Source: Raffaelea ambrosiae (taxonomy: Eukaryota > Ascomycota > Sordariomycetes > Ophiostomatales > Ophiostomataceae). Taken from it: DNA of 64,000 nt. The notes below the pieces were generated by a model that did no database searches, was not told the origin of the DNA, and saw nothing but the letters and a program-made list of their open reading frames with translations. Below, one piece after another: positions 1-11,148 of the stretch. The number at the start of each line of letters is the position of its first letter. The first letter of the stretch is position 1. The position numbers and the translations under genes are program-made. The stretch is taken from assembly GCA_002778195.1 (NCBI GenBank), contig PCDI01000003.1, positions 2,191,913 through 2,255,912 of the forward strand, given 5' to 3'.

Positions 1-1
1 C

Positions 2-136
2 GACAAGAGCTACCCCGAGAAAATTTGTGGAGTTCGGGAGGACCTGGGGCAATTCCATTTCTGCTTCTGTCGTGATATGAGCTTTAAGCGTCTTGGTATG
101 GCTGGTGAGAGAACGATCTCATGCGAGCATTATTAG
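2..136 (+). CDS. 3' end of an unidentified open reading frame
   Basis: Reading from base 2, 44 codons are open before a TAG at 134-136. The stretch keeps CA and TG dinucleotides and has balanced base composition, unlike the RIP-damaged DNA that begins a few hundred bases further on. The peptide is Cys-rich in the middle (FHFCFCRD) and I do not recognise it. It may be the C-terminus of a host gene or of an unmutated repeat that starts outside the window. A chance open frame is possible because the segment is short. Confidence 0.3.
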   Translation, partial: DKSYPEKICGVREDLGQFHFCFCRDMSFKRLGMAGERTISCEHY

Positions 137-214
137 ATTCACGCGACGTGAGATTAACTAGTTAGGCCCTGATTCATAAATCACAGTACCGTACTGCAGC
201 ACAGAGTGGGTCGA

Positions 215-479
215 AATGTCCAAAAGCCGAAAATGGCTTAGTTGTATCTTTTCACAGGGTTGGGCACCTTACGAAACCAGCCACCAGCTGCGTATGATAT
301 TTTGTGGCTGGTTCCTCAGCCACTACCGGTTTTTCTGTGGTAGTTCCAGAGGCATGCGTTTTATTAAAACAAAGTGAAACAACGTTAAACTAATAAAATT
401 AAAAGATACCAAAATTAATAACGTTGAATATAATATAATTAATGTTAACTCATCAAACAGTTCACCGTTATTATCACCT
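215..479 (-). repeat. R1 repeat, copy 1, with a minus-strand ORF tail
   Basis: This segment matches 41100-41365 in order and spacing, including the shared block that starts near ATCTTTTCA (about 246) and runs through the CTTACGAAAC region. On the minus strand about 45 codons are open from 473 down to a TAG near 338. Their translation aligns with a degenerate frame in copy 2 (shared pattern LF.EL..I....ST). R1 is therefore probably the 3' end of an unclassified mobile element whose coding strand is minus. It is cut at 480 by a family A LTR fragment. Confidence 0.5.
275..344. other. Cluster of overlapping hairpins in R1
   Basis: AACCAGCCAC (275-284) pairs with GTGGCTGGTT (304-313). GTGGCTG (304-310) can alternatively pair with CAGCCAC (317-323). 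ACTACC (322-327) pairs with GGTAGT (339-344). The arrangement gives mutually exclusive stems just beyond the minus-strand ORF stop. The arms are eroded in the mutated copy near 41150-41220. The role is unknown; a transcript 3' structure or subterminal transposon repeats are both possible. Confidence 0.5.
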
Positions 480-1605
480 TATAAAGATATCGCGAGCCAA
501 CGTAAACACGCGGCTTCGTCCCTACCTCCGCCTCTGCCTTCTTCCCTCACAAACAGCCAACCCGCCGCAAAACGCCGCGCGGGTTCGCGGTGCCGACGGT
601 GGCTTGCTACTAACTAAAAGTGTAAGGATATCGCAAGCCAACTTAAGCACGCGGCTTCGTCCCTACCTCCGCCTCTGCTTTCTTCCCTCACTAACAGCCA
701 ACCTACCACCGCAGCCAACCTGCCGCCGCAGAATGCCGCGCAGGTTCGCGGTGCCGACGGTAGCTTACCACCAGCCAAAAGGTTGCGGACGGACCGGCTA
801 ACAAGCTGCGAAGAGCCAGCCATTACGTCTCGAGATCGCGGGAAGTAATAATTACTTCGTCTAACAACTCGGCGCTTAAAGCGTATACGTTATAAAGCGC
901 GCGTACGAGCTTTTTACATCGTACACGAGTTAAAAGTGCTATATATAAACCTTTTAAAAAAGCGTTAATATACGAAAAGCTTTTTTACTTTTTTAAAAAA
1001 AAAAAAATTTTATAATTTACGAGATTTTATTTTTTTTAATAAAATAATTTTTTTTATTTATAATTTTATATTTAATTATAAATGATATTAAATATAAAAC
1101 GATAAAAAGAAAAGAAAATACTAATTATTATATTTACTTAAAAGCGTAACTTATAAGCCGGTTTAAACACGTGTTAACGTATTAACGCTTTAACTTAAGT
1201 ATAGATTTATATAACCAGCGTAAACACGAAGCCTCGTTTTTATTTATATCTCTATCTTTCTTTTTCTTTAATAATTAATTTACTTTAATAAAACGTTACG
1301 CGGGTTCGTAGCGCCGACGGTGATTCGTTATTAGTTAAAAGAGTATAAACGGATTAACTATAACGTTATAAACTCGCGAAAAGTAATCGATAACCCGTTA
1401 AATAACTTAACGCTCAAAGTATAATACGTTATAAAACGCGTATATAAACTTTAAACATAACGCGAAATTAAAGCTTTAATATAATTGAAGTTTTTTTAGT
1501 TTTTTTTTAAAAATTTAATTATATAATTTACGAAAACTTACCTTTATTAATAATATACCTTTATTTTTTATAATTATTTATTTAACTACAAGTATAACTT
1601 TAATG
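480..1605 (+). repeat. Three family A LTR fragments in tandem
   Basis: Segment 480-620 is the head of a family A LTR (RIP-altered TG start, then ATATCGCGAG). It stops after the block ACTAAAAG. A second LTR restarts with intact TGTAAGGATATCGC at 621 and runs to about 1094. A third, lacking its first bases, runs from about 1125 to 1605. The first two share a GC-rich block (GCGGCTTCGTCCCTACCTCC) that is not in the other LTR variants. Mutation load rises from left to right. This looks like LTR-into-LTR insertion or recombination rather than a true tandem array. Confidence 0.65.
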
Positions 1606-2230
1606 TTTTTAAATATTTTATTTATAATTACTTAAAGGATTTAAAAGGATAATAGTAAATATAAAATAGTAAAAGCGAAAGTAGACGATAATAACGATTA
1701 TTAATAAAGACTTTTTATTAATAAAGATTATACTCTTTAATATTTAAAAAAGTGGTTTAAATAAACGATTAATTTAATAACGAAATGCTATTTATAAACA
1801 CGTTAATATAAAAGCTTTTTAAGAATAACGATTTTGTCGTAATTTAAGCTTATTATAAGCTTAAATAAACGAAAGAAAACGATTAATATTTATAAAATAA
1901 AATTATCTCTTTAAGGCCCAAATTATAACCTTTTTAGTGTATCTTTGTTGACTTTTATATACGCTGTACAGTGATTCCATCCCCCTATATGTTGCTTACG
2001 CAACACAATTTTCAGTAAAAACGGGAGTGACTTTATTATTAGTATGTTTTCTATGTATTTCTTTGTACTGCGGGGTCGAGTATAGGGGGTTTAACCAATC
2101 GATTCGTCTATTAATAAAAAAGTCATAATTTGGGCCTTAAAGAGATAATATTAAAATTAAGCTTTTTTAAATTAAATAATAAATATTACAACTTTAAATA
2201 ATTAAAGTATTAATAATAAAAAACGTTTAA
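1606..2230 (+). pseudogene. Family A leader and gag 5' fragment, split by a MITE
   Basis: After the LTR end at about 1605 the sequence follows the leader and first part of family A gag as in 31476-31850, strongly RIP-mutated. It is interrupted by a MITE at 1906-2145 and then cut off at 2231 by the next family A LTR. No open frame survives. It is the remnant of a copy whose rest is absent here. Confidence 0.6.
1906..2145. mobile_element. MITE copy 1 (TA-flanked, about 30-bp TIRs)
   Basis: The left end TCTCTTTAAGGCCCAAAT is repeated in inverted orientation at the right end, with TA on both sides (1904-1905 and 2146-2147). A second internal inverted pair, CCCCCTATA (1981-1989) and TATAGGGGG (2081-2089), and a small stem GTTGC-TTAC-GCAAC lie inside. 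There is no coding capacity. The reverse complement matches 46551-46787 along its whole length. TA duplication suggests mobilisation by a Tc1/mariner-superfamily transposase. It sits inside a family A gag fragment, so it moved after that copy inserted. Confidence 0.8.
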
Positions 2231-2752
2231 TATAAAAGATATCGCGAGCTTGTTTGAAAGCGTGCTTTGCAAGCTAAGCTAAGCACGTGCGAGCGTTCGA
2301 CTTAAACACGTGCTACCGCCCTAACGAGAGCACGTGGTTACGTAATCAACATAAGCACGAAGCCTCGCCCTATTTATACCTTCGTTTCTTTTAACCCTTC
2401 CTTCTTTCAACTTACTCCGATAAGCACCGCACGGGTTTATAACACGAACGATAAACTGTTTTAGTTAAAAGGGTGTAAATAAATCTTCGCTACGAGCTCG
2501 TAAAAAAATGTTAATAGCCGGTTGAGTAGTATAGTGTTTAAAGCGCGGTGCGTTATAAAGCGTATATACGAGTTTTTAAGTATAACGCGGAGTTAAAGCT
2601 TTATACGCGGGTTAAAAACGCTGCGTATAAAGCTTTTTAAAAGCTTTTAATATAATAAACGTTTTTTTACTTTTTTTTAAAAAAAGGAAATAAGATTTAG
2701 TTATATAATTTACGAAATCTTACTTTTATTAATATAATACTTTTATTTTTAA
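2231..2752 (+). repeat. 5' LTR of copy 2 (long variant)
   Basis: It starts with a RIP-altered TG (TATAAAAG) followed by ATCGCGAGC. Compared with the 369-bp LTR at 31107, it carries about 140 extra bases in the middle, including TATTTATA at 2371-2378. The last bases look deleted relative to 9200-9261. Confidence 0.7.
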
Positions 2753-2877
2753 TAAATTTTTTTGAGTTTTTTATTTAAAGTTATTTAAAAGATTTTTTTT
2801 AAAAAATAACGTTAAATACGAGGTAGTAAAAACGAAAGTAAATAATAATAGTAATTATTAATAAAACCCTTTTATTA

Positions 2878-4044
2878 ATGACGATCGTAATTTTTAATAT
2901 TAAAAAAAGAACGGTTAAAGAAAGCGATTAAGTCGATAATAAAACGTTATTTATAATTACGCCAGTTTAAAAACATTTTAAAGATAATTCGAGCTTATCG
3001 CGAGTTTAAATAGACGAAAAAACGGGTAATACTCGTTAAGTAAATTCGTAATATTAAAGTTAAACTTTTTTAAATTAAATAATAAGTTTTATAACTTTAA
3101 GCGGGTTAAACACTAATAGTAAATAACGCTTTAAAGTTAATAAACGTATATAACGAAACGCGAGTAAATATTCAAAATTATTATAAAGCGACTTTTTATA
3201 ATACGATTTATTTATTAACGCTTAATTTAAAAGTTAATAAAAGCGAAAATCACGACGAAAATAACTATAATAACGAGCTTAATATAAAAAAAATATTTTT
3301 AAAATATTTTTAAATAAGTTTATAAATAAGTTTACTTTTATATAATAAAACACGTAAATTAAAGCGATGAAAAACGTTTTTAAAGCCGCTTTATAACGTT
3401 TTCGCAATTTAAAGAAGCGCGTGTTAATAGCTTTATCTTAGTTTAATATTACTTTTTTAAAACTAATAAAATTAATATTTAATTAACTTAAGCTTAAAAA
3501 AGGAGCTTTAACGAGTGAAAAAATTATAAACTTACTTAAAGAAATAAAAGATAACGCTTTTTTTTAAAAGCGGAGATTTATTATTAATCGCCTATTAATA
3601 ATATAAAAGGCGGTTTAAAGCGAGAATTAAAGCATAACCGAATTTTTCTTTTACCTTCGATTCTTCGAATTAAAATTAAAAGCTTTTTAAAAACATTATT
3701 AAAAGAAACCCTTTTATTTTAAACCTTGAAAAACCCTTTAATAATCGTTAACGACCGGCCTCGATTATTAGTTTATTAACTTAAATACTTTTATTATTCG
3801 TGTAAAAAACTATTAAAAGTAGTACGTAAAAAAGAAGAAGTTAAAAGACGAAAAGTCGTAAAACGATTCGAAAAAAAGATAACGAAGCACTTTTAAAAGC
3901 GCGAGTAACCCGCGTTTTAAAAGCGGCGAAAAAAAAAAAAAATCTTAAAAAAACGAATAAAAAGCCGAGTATTACGTGTTATAACTACGAAGAGAAGAAA
4001 TATATTACGTTAAAGTATATTACATTAAAGGTTAATTTTATAAA
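2878..4044 (+). pseudogene. gag remnant of family A copy 2
   Basis: The ATG at 2878 lines up with the gag start of the best copy (31591). The frame is riddled with stops at Gln positions. The CCHC zinc knuckle can be traced at about 3974-4015: the first Cys codon is still TGT, and the other three ligands have become Tyr codons by C-to-T or G-to-A change. The 3' end is lost at the deletion junction near 4045. Confidence 0.7.
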
Positions 4045-6620
4045 ACACGTGTAGAATATATTTAAAAAAAACTATAAAAAATATAATTATTTATAAACTT
4101 AATTAAATACGAATTTTAGTAAAACTAAATCGAGTTTTCAAAATTTATCTTTTTTAACATCAAGGTATAAATAAACCTGACTAAAGTTAAAGTTATCGTT
4201 ATTTAAAAGCTATTTAAACCGTATTAAAAGATTTAAATGTTTTTAAAGTTTTATAAATTTTATTATCGTTTTATTTAAAAGTACTTTAAAATCATAACTC
4301 TGTTAAATAAACTTTTAAAAGAGATAAAAAAAAAACTTAAGCGAGTTCGCTTTAATAATAAAGCGATATAAATATTTTATTAACTACGAAAAGCGTTTAC
4401 TCGCGCTTTTTTTATTAAAACACTTCGATTTAATACGCTGTTTATAGTTTAAAACTAATATGTTAAAGTTTTTAAAAGCGAAGATTATATTTTAATTAAA
4501 CGACGAAAGTTATTAATACTTTATTATATTTTAGTTTTAAAAATAAAGCGAGTTAAAACTATAATATATAATAATTATCATAAACTCTTTTAAATATTAA
4601 CGTTAATATTTAAAAAGTAATTAATATAAAATTAAAGTTTTATTAATTTATATTAATTTACGCGTATTTATATAATAAAAAAGTTAAATAAAAAGTAAGT
4701 TAAATAATATATATATTTTACTTTTTTAATTTTAAAATTAAATATCGGGTTAAAAAAACTAATTTAATTAATAACCCTTTTTAAAAACTAAACTATTAAA
4801 AAAACTAAATAAAAAAAAGAATTAAAAATTGTTCTTTAACCTCAAATCGCGGTTAGTATTCGCGAAATAAGTGTTAGTTTCGTATATTTATTTTAATCGC
4901 GTTAAGATTAAAGCAATTACGGTTTAAAAAGAGTTATTATTTAAAACGACCGATATTAACTATATAAAAAATAATATTTTAAGCGAGTAAAAAACGCGAA
5001 AACTCTTTCGTTTAAATTTAATAAATTTAAGCTTATTATTTAAATACTTTTTAATAATAACTATAAAGCGAGTTATTATTAAAACTACGATAACGGTTTT
5101 ATCTTTATTTTAAATAATTAATTCTCTTAAAGTTATATTAAGCTATATTAAAAAAGGAAAACCCGTTAATATTAAATATAAATACGTTATTAATAAAATT
5201 ATTTTAAGCTTTATAAATAAATAATGAAAAAAATTTAATAGTTAAAAGCTTAAATCGAAATAATTATAACCACTTTTAAATATTAAAGCCTGATGTTAAA
5301 GAGATTACTTTAGTTTAAAAATCGTATTTATATTTTAAAGAAAGAAGTGTTATCAGTAAAAAAGGAAATCTTTTAAATATATTATAATAACCCTTTAACG
5401 AAACACTTTAAACAAACTCGTATAAAAGAGTTAATAAAAATAATTCTTTTAAAAGTATATAAATACGTATATTTACGAGTATATTAATAGTTATTTAACG
5501 TATACGTGAAAAGCAGTATCGTAATATAAGTGATATAACTAACTATAACCACTTTTTATTTTACGAAAGTTATAATAAGAAATCTTTATAAATTTTATAA
5601 CGAAACTATTAAAAATCTATTATAAAAATAAAACGTAAATACGATTTTAATAATCGTAAATAAACTTACGAAAATAATAAAGTTTTTTTTTATAAAAACG
5701 ACGATAACGTTAAGCTAGTTAATAAAGGTTTTATATATAAAAATTAAAATAAGATTTAATATATTACGCGGTATTATTTTAAATTAAAGAAGCTTTTTTA
5801 TTAATACGTATTAAATAACGTTTTACGTAAAGCTTTTTATTAAAAAACGTTTTTTATAACGTTTTATTCGTAAACCGATAAATAAACTAAAAAAATAAAC
5901 TAAACGTTAGAACACTACTTATACGCGTTTATAAACGGATTTTAAACGAATTAGATTAAACTCTTATTAATAACGAAGTATGTATATAATAACGCGGTTA
6001 ACGTTATAATTAATAATACGTTATTTTATCTCTTTATAAAATATTATTTAAAAATATATATACGAATCGAAGACGACTTTATTAAAAAAGAAGTATTTAC
6101 GGTTGTAATAAAAGTGAAAAAGTTAAATAAAGTGTAAACCTTCGTTTTCTTTAAACGAAGTATTATACTCGCCGTCATTAACTTTAAAAGTATTACGTAA
6201 AAGACTTAATATAACTATTAATATAATTTTTTAAGTTAAAATTACTTTATAAAAAGATAAACCCTCGCTTCGTTAACTCGTTTATAGTTTTAATTAAAGT
6301 CGAATCGTAAATATATCGTTTAATATTTTTTAATTAATATAACCGACTTTATAACGTATTTTTAATAACTTTAAAAAATTATAAAACATAACCGACTTTT
6401 TAAACCCTATTATTAAAAAAAACTAAACGAATAAAAAGTAAAAAAAGTAAAAAAATACGTAAGTAAAAAAGAACGTTTTTTTTTCATTTAATATGCGAGG
6501 TAGTTTATAAAGTATAATTAATAAGTGTTAAAAGACGATATAAAGTATATATAAAAATCAATCGTAAGGTTTTAAGCTTAAAAAGTAGTAAAGAAAAAAG
6601 CGGGAAATAAAATATATTAT
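4045..6620 (+). pseudogene. pol remnant of family A copy 2 (RT end, RNase H, integrase, chromodomain)
   Basis: Sequence resumes at the position equivalent to about 33970 in the best copy, near the end of RT. It continues through RNase H (about 4200-5000), integrase (about 5300-6100) and chromodomain (about 6380-6560). Protease and the RT catalytic region are absent. Many stops occur and no domain could function. Confidence 0.7.
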
Positions 6621-8750
6621 CTTTAAAAGTAAAAGCGGGTTATAAGCGAGATTAGAACGGTATACTAGTTATAAACTATAAAATTATAAAGACTTTAAAG
6701 CGTATTAAAGCGGTATAAAAACGGTTCAAAGGTTACGCGATAATAAAAAATAAAAATAAACCACTTTATAACGGTTTGAGCTTTAAAAGCGGCGTTATAT
6801 AAGCGCGTTAACGAGGAAACAACTTTTATACTTAAATATTAAGGTTTAAAAGGTTTATTTACGTATTGACGACGTTAATAACTTATTAAAGGGTTTAAAA
6901 AGCGGGTTAAAAGCGGTTTACGAGTTAAAGCCGTAAGGTTTACTAATAGTCGTACTATTAATCGCCGACGATTAAAAATAAAACGTTAACGGAGCGTCGT
7001 TATAGAAAGGAATAAAAAAGAGAAAATACGTATTAATATATATTTAAGTATTATATAAACGACGATTACGACTTAAAAGACGCGAGCGCGGGCTACTTAT
7101 ATTACGTACTCGACTTACTTTTAAATAAAGGTTAATTGAGTTTAAAGACGATTCGATAACGAAACGAGTAAAAAGATTACGAGGTTATATACGAAAGACT
7201 TTTAAAATAACTCGAAACGAAAAAGGTATTAAATAAAAAGTAAAAAAACGCGAGTTATAAAGTACGTAACTACGTTTATTAAAACGCGTAAAAAAGCCTT
7301 TAATTTAACGTCGTTATTTAAGTAAGCTTAAAAGAGCGCGAACAATGTATTTAAAGCCCGTAAAACCCGAATTACTCGGTTTACGTTATCGTAATTTAAA
7401 TTAAACACTTATATAAAAAGATTAATAACGAGTTAACGACGAAGTGAAGAAAACCCGATTATATATATTTATATACGTTTTAAATATCTACGTATATTTA
7501 ATACACGCGTTGATATAACGCTCGTACTTAAAATTTAACTTTTAATAAAGCGATTAAACTACAAACGTATAGCGTATATGGCTAAAATAAGCGGAATGGT
7601 GGGTTTTAAGCTTGCTTAAACTAAGGTTTACGAGTTAAACGTCGTTAATAAACGTAGTTATAAACGCGAAAAGCGTAATAAAAGCAACGACGGCCCGATT
7701 TAAAGCGTTATTATTGTTAATAATAAGCGAAATATAAACGGGGTTTTAATTATTATTATTATCGTTATTATTATTAAATTTAATAATAAAGCGAAAAGAG
7801 ATTATTATTAAACTAAAAAGCGAATAAAACTAAAAAGCGAATATAATATAACACAAGCGTTATTAACGCTACGACCGCGGGTCGTAAAAGCATCGCAGAT
7901 TTAAAACAAAGTGTTTTAAATACGAAAAACATCGTAAGCGAGGCTCGTAAAAGGAGTAAGCGTGAAAAAGCGACTACGTAAAGCGCTTAAAAACGACGAG
8001 TAAACGTGTTAAAGTTAACTACTTTACGATTTAACCGCGTAATAACGTCGGTTTATTAAAGTTGACGCATTAACTACGCTCACTTACGTTACTCGCGCGT
8101 AACGTAACTTTATAAAAAGATTTTTTATAAAAAAAGGAATTATTTACGAAAGAGTTAAAAAGAATTAATACTATTTAACCGAGTTAAACTCGGTTCGACG
8201 AGTTAAAAAACTATTCGTTAAACGTTTATTATATAAAGTTAAAATAACGTGTAAAAGTTAAGGATAGTTCGTCGTTACGTTAAAAGCTTATTATGTCGTA
8301 TTTAAAATCGTTAATAAAGAGTTAAAAACTTAATAATAAAGCACTTACGTAAAGAAAAAAAGTTAAAAAACGCGGAATATTAGTGGTTTAAAACTAATAC
8401 GCGAGTTTAAAAAACGCGAAACGTTAATAACTCGAAGCTATTACGCGATTTAAAAAAAAAGAGAGTGAGAAAGGCGTAAAAAGGGCGACGAAAAAACTCT
8501 ATTTATGTGTTCCTTTCGTTTGTTTAATAACGCTTAACCTTTTATTTACTTTACGAACGGAAGGAGCGACCGAGGGTTTACGAGGAAGGTGTGTGATGTA
8601 TTATACGTTTAAACACCCGCTTTAACCTTACGAAAGGGGGGTTAATATTATATACGCGTATAGTTAAACGCTTTTTATTTACGTTGAAAGCTTACTATTT
8701 ATAAGCGTAGTTATACGCTCGAAGACGAGTTTTATAAAAGGGAGAATAAT
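6621..8750 (-). pseudogene. Remnant of the antisense accessory gene of family A (copy 2)
   Basis: This segment between pol and the 3' LTR is collinear with 36546-38767. On the minus strand it corresponds to the accessory gene described at 36934-38155, here destroyed by mutation. The Asp-codon tract appears at about 7749-7795 as a short interrupted (ATT)n run. A polypurine stretch GGGAGAATAAT precedes the 3' LTR at 8751. Confidence 0.6.
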
Positions 8751-9261
8751 TATAAAAATATCGCGAGCTTATTTAAAAGCGTTACTTTATAAGCTAGCTT
8801 AAACACGTATAAGCGTCCGACTTAAGTACGTATTACTTTAGTAAAAGCACGTGATTACGCAGTTAACGTAAGTACGAAGCTTCGCTTTATTTATACCTTC
8901 GCTTTTTTTAACTCTTTTTTTTAACTTACTTTTAATAAACATTATACGGGTTTATAACGTTAACGATAAACTGTTTTAATTAAAAGGATATAAATAGTTT
9001 TTTATCGTATTATAAGCTTATAAAAAAGGTCGGTGACCGGTTAAGTAGTATAGCGTTTAAAGCGCAGTTGTTATAAAACGCGAGTATAAGCTTTTAAGTA
9101 TAGCGCGGAGTTAAAGCTTTCGATATAGCGAGGGCTTTTTTACCCCTTTTTTAAAAAAAGGGGATAAGATTTAATTATATAATTTACGAGATCTTACTTT
9201 TATTAATAAAATACTTTTACCTTTTATAATCTTTTATTTAACTATAAATACTACTTTAATA
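8751..9261 (+). repeat. 3' LTR of copy 2 (long variant, 511 bp)
   Basis: It has the same layout as the LTR at 2231, with TATTTATA at 8888-8895 and a conserved 3' part ending CTTTAATA. It abuts the internal 3' region of another family A copy at 9262. Confidence 0.75.
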
Positions 9262-11148
9262 CAAACGAGGAGTTTATAAAGTTATAAATAAGCGATCTTT
9301 AAAATAACTTAAAACGAAAAAGGTGTTAAATAAAAAGTAAGAAAACGCGGGCTATAAAGTATATAACGGCTTTTGTTAAAGAATGAAAAAGCGCTTTTAA
9401 TTTAACGTTTTCGTTTGAATAAACTTGTAAAAAGGCGAATAACGTGTTCAACGCGTAAAAAAACCGAATAACTCGATTTACGTTATTATAAACTAAACTT
9501 AATATTTATATAAAAAGGTTATTAACGAGTTATCGATAAAACGAAAAAATCCCGATTATATATACTTATATACGTTTTATATATTCGCGTATATTTAGTG
9601 TACGCGTTAATATAACGTTTATACTTTAAGTTTAAGTTTTAACGAAACGATTAAACGACGAACGTACGGCGTATATATTTATAATAAACGAAATAATAGA
9701 TTTTAAACTTATTTTAATCGAGGTTTATAAGTTAAACGCCGTTAATAAACGTAGTTACGAGCGTGAAAAGCGTAGTAAAAGTAATAATAGTTTTGAACGA
9801 TTTAAAGCGTTATCGTTATTAATAATAAACGAGACGTAAACGGGGATTTAATTATTATCTTTATATTATTATTATCGTTTTTATTATCGTTATCGTCGTT
9901 ATTATTAACCGTAATAACGGGGTAAAAAGAGTTAAAAAGCGAATATGAAATAATACGAGCGTTATTAACGTTATAACCGCGGTTCGTAAAAACACCGCAG
10001 CTTTAAAACAAAGCGTTTCGAGTACGAAAAACACCGCGAGCGAAGCTCGTAAAAAAAGTACACGTAAACGAAGGATTATATAAAGCGTTTAAAAGACGAC
10101 GAGTAAGCGTGTTAAAACTAGCTCTATTACGGTTCGATCGATCGACAACGTTAGTTTATTATAAGTTAACACGTTAACTACGCTCGCTTACGCTGTTTAC
10201 GCGCGATACGACTTTATAAAAAAGTTTTTATAAAAAAAGAAAATTATTAGTTAAAAAGTTGAAAAGTATTAATATAACTTAACTAAGTTAAACTCGGTTT
10301 AACGAGTTAAAAAAACTATTCGTTTAACGTATATTAATTAAAGTTAAAGCGGCGAACGAGAGTTAACGACGGTTTATCGTCATATTAAAAACTTATTATC
10401 TTATATTTAAGATTATTAACGAAGCGTTAAAAACTTAATAACGAAACACTTATTTAAAAGAAAAAATTTAAACAAAACGTTAATAATTTAAAACTAATAC
10501 GCGATTTAAAAAAAAAAAGAAATAATAAGACTAAAGTCCGATAAAAACCGCGTAAAAACGAATAAAATGCGTAAAGTAAATATTATAAAAAGACGTTAAT
10601 TTTACGTGACGACGTTAAAACTTTATTAAAGTATAACGATATTAAAAAGAGAAAAAAAGAAAGAGAGAGAAACGTAAAAAGTAATAAAAATCTTTATTTA
10701 TATTTTCTCTTCGTTTATTTAATGAAGCTTAACTTTTTATTTACTTCGTAAAAACGGAAAAAGTGATTAAAGGTTTACGAAAAAGGTACGTAATACGTTA
10801 CGCATGAAAACATTAACCACCGGTTAAACCTTACGAAAAAAGTTAACGTTATATACGCGTATAATTAAACACTTTTTAACTGTTTTACGAGGTTACTATT
10901 TATAAGTATAACTGTTATACGTTTAAACCCGAGTTTTACGAAAAAGGGAATAATTATAAAAACATTACGAGTTTATTTAAAAGCGTGGTTTATAAGCTAG
11001 TTTAAACACGTGTTATCGCTTTAATTAAAACACGTAACTATATAGTTAACGTAAACATAAAGCTTCGCTTTTATTTATATTTTCGTTTTTTTCTCTCTTT
11101 TAATAACCAACTTACTTCAATAAACACCGTCCGAGTTTACGATATAAA
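9262..11148 (+). mobile_element. Family A 3' fragment (copy 3): accessory region plus truncated LTR
   Basis: From 9262 the sequence matches the region equivalent to 36965-38767 of the best copy, that is, only the antisense accessory gene and the polypurine tract. A long-variant LTR begins at 10955 and stops at about 11148. The Asp-tract remnant is at about 9853-9915, with TTA and TCG triplets still mixed. Everything upstream, and the LTR end, is missing. This duplicates the 3' part of copy 2, which it directly follows. Confidence 0.7.

Larger units (their letters stand above)
2231..9261 (+). mobile_element. Family A gypsy element, copy 2 (long LTRs, RIP-degraded, internal deletion)
   Basis: A 5' LTR (2231 to about 2752) and a 3' LTR (8751-9261) enclose about 6.0 kb that is collinear with 31476-38767, but with almost all CA and TG dinucleotides lost. 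At about 4045 the gag zinc-knuckle region jumps directly to the end of the reverse transcriptase; protease and most of RT, roughly 1.2 kb, are missing. Flanks are other family A pieces. No target duplication is visible (TTTAA on the left, CAAAC on the right), so the ends may have recombined. Confidence 0.8.

Noticed and set aside
442..801. Plus-strand frame of 119 codons with an internal repeat
   Set aside because: It is read through two tandem LTR heads; the repeat comes from the duplicated LTR block.
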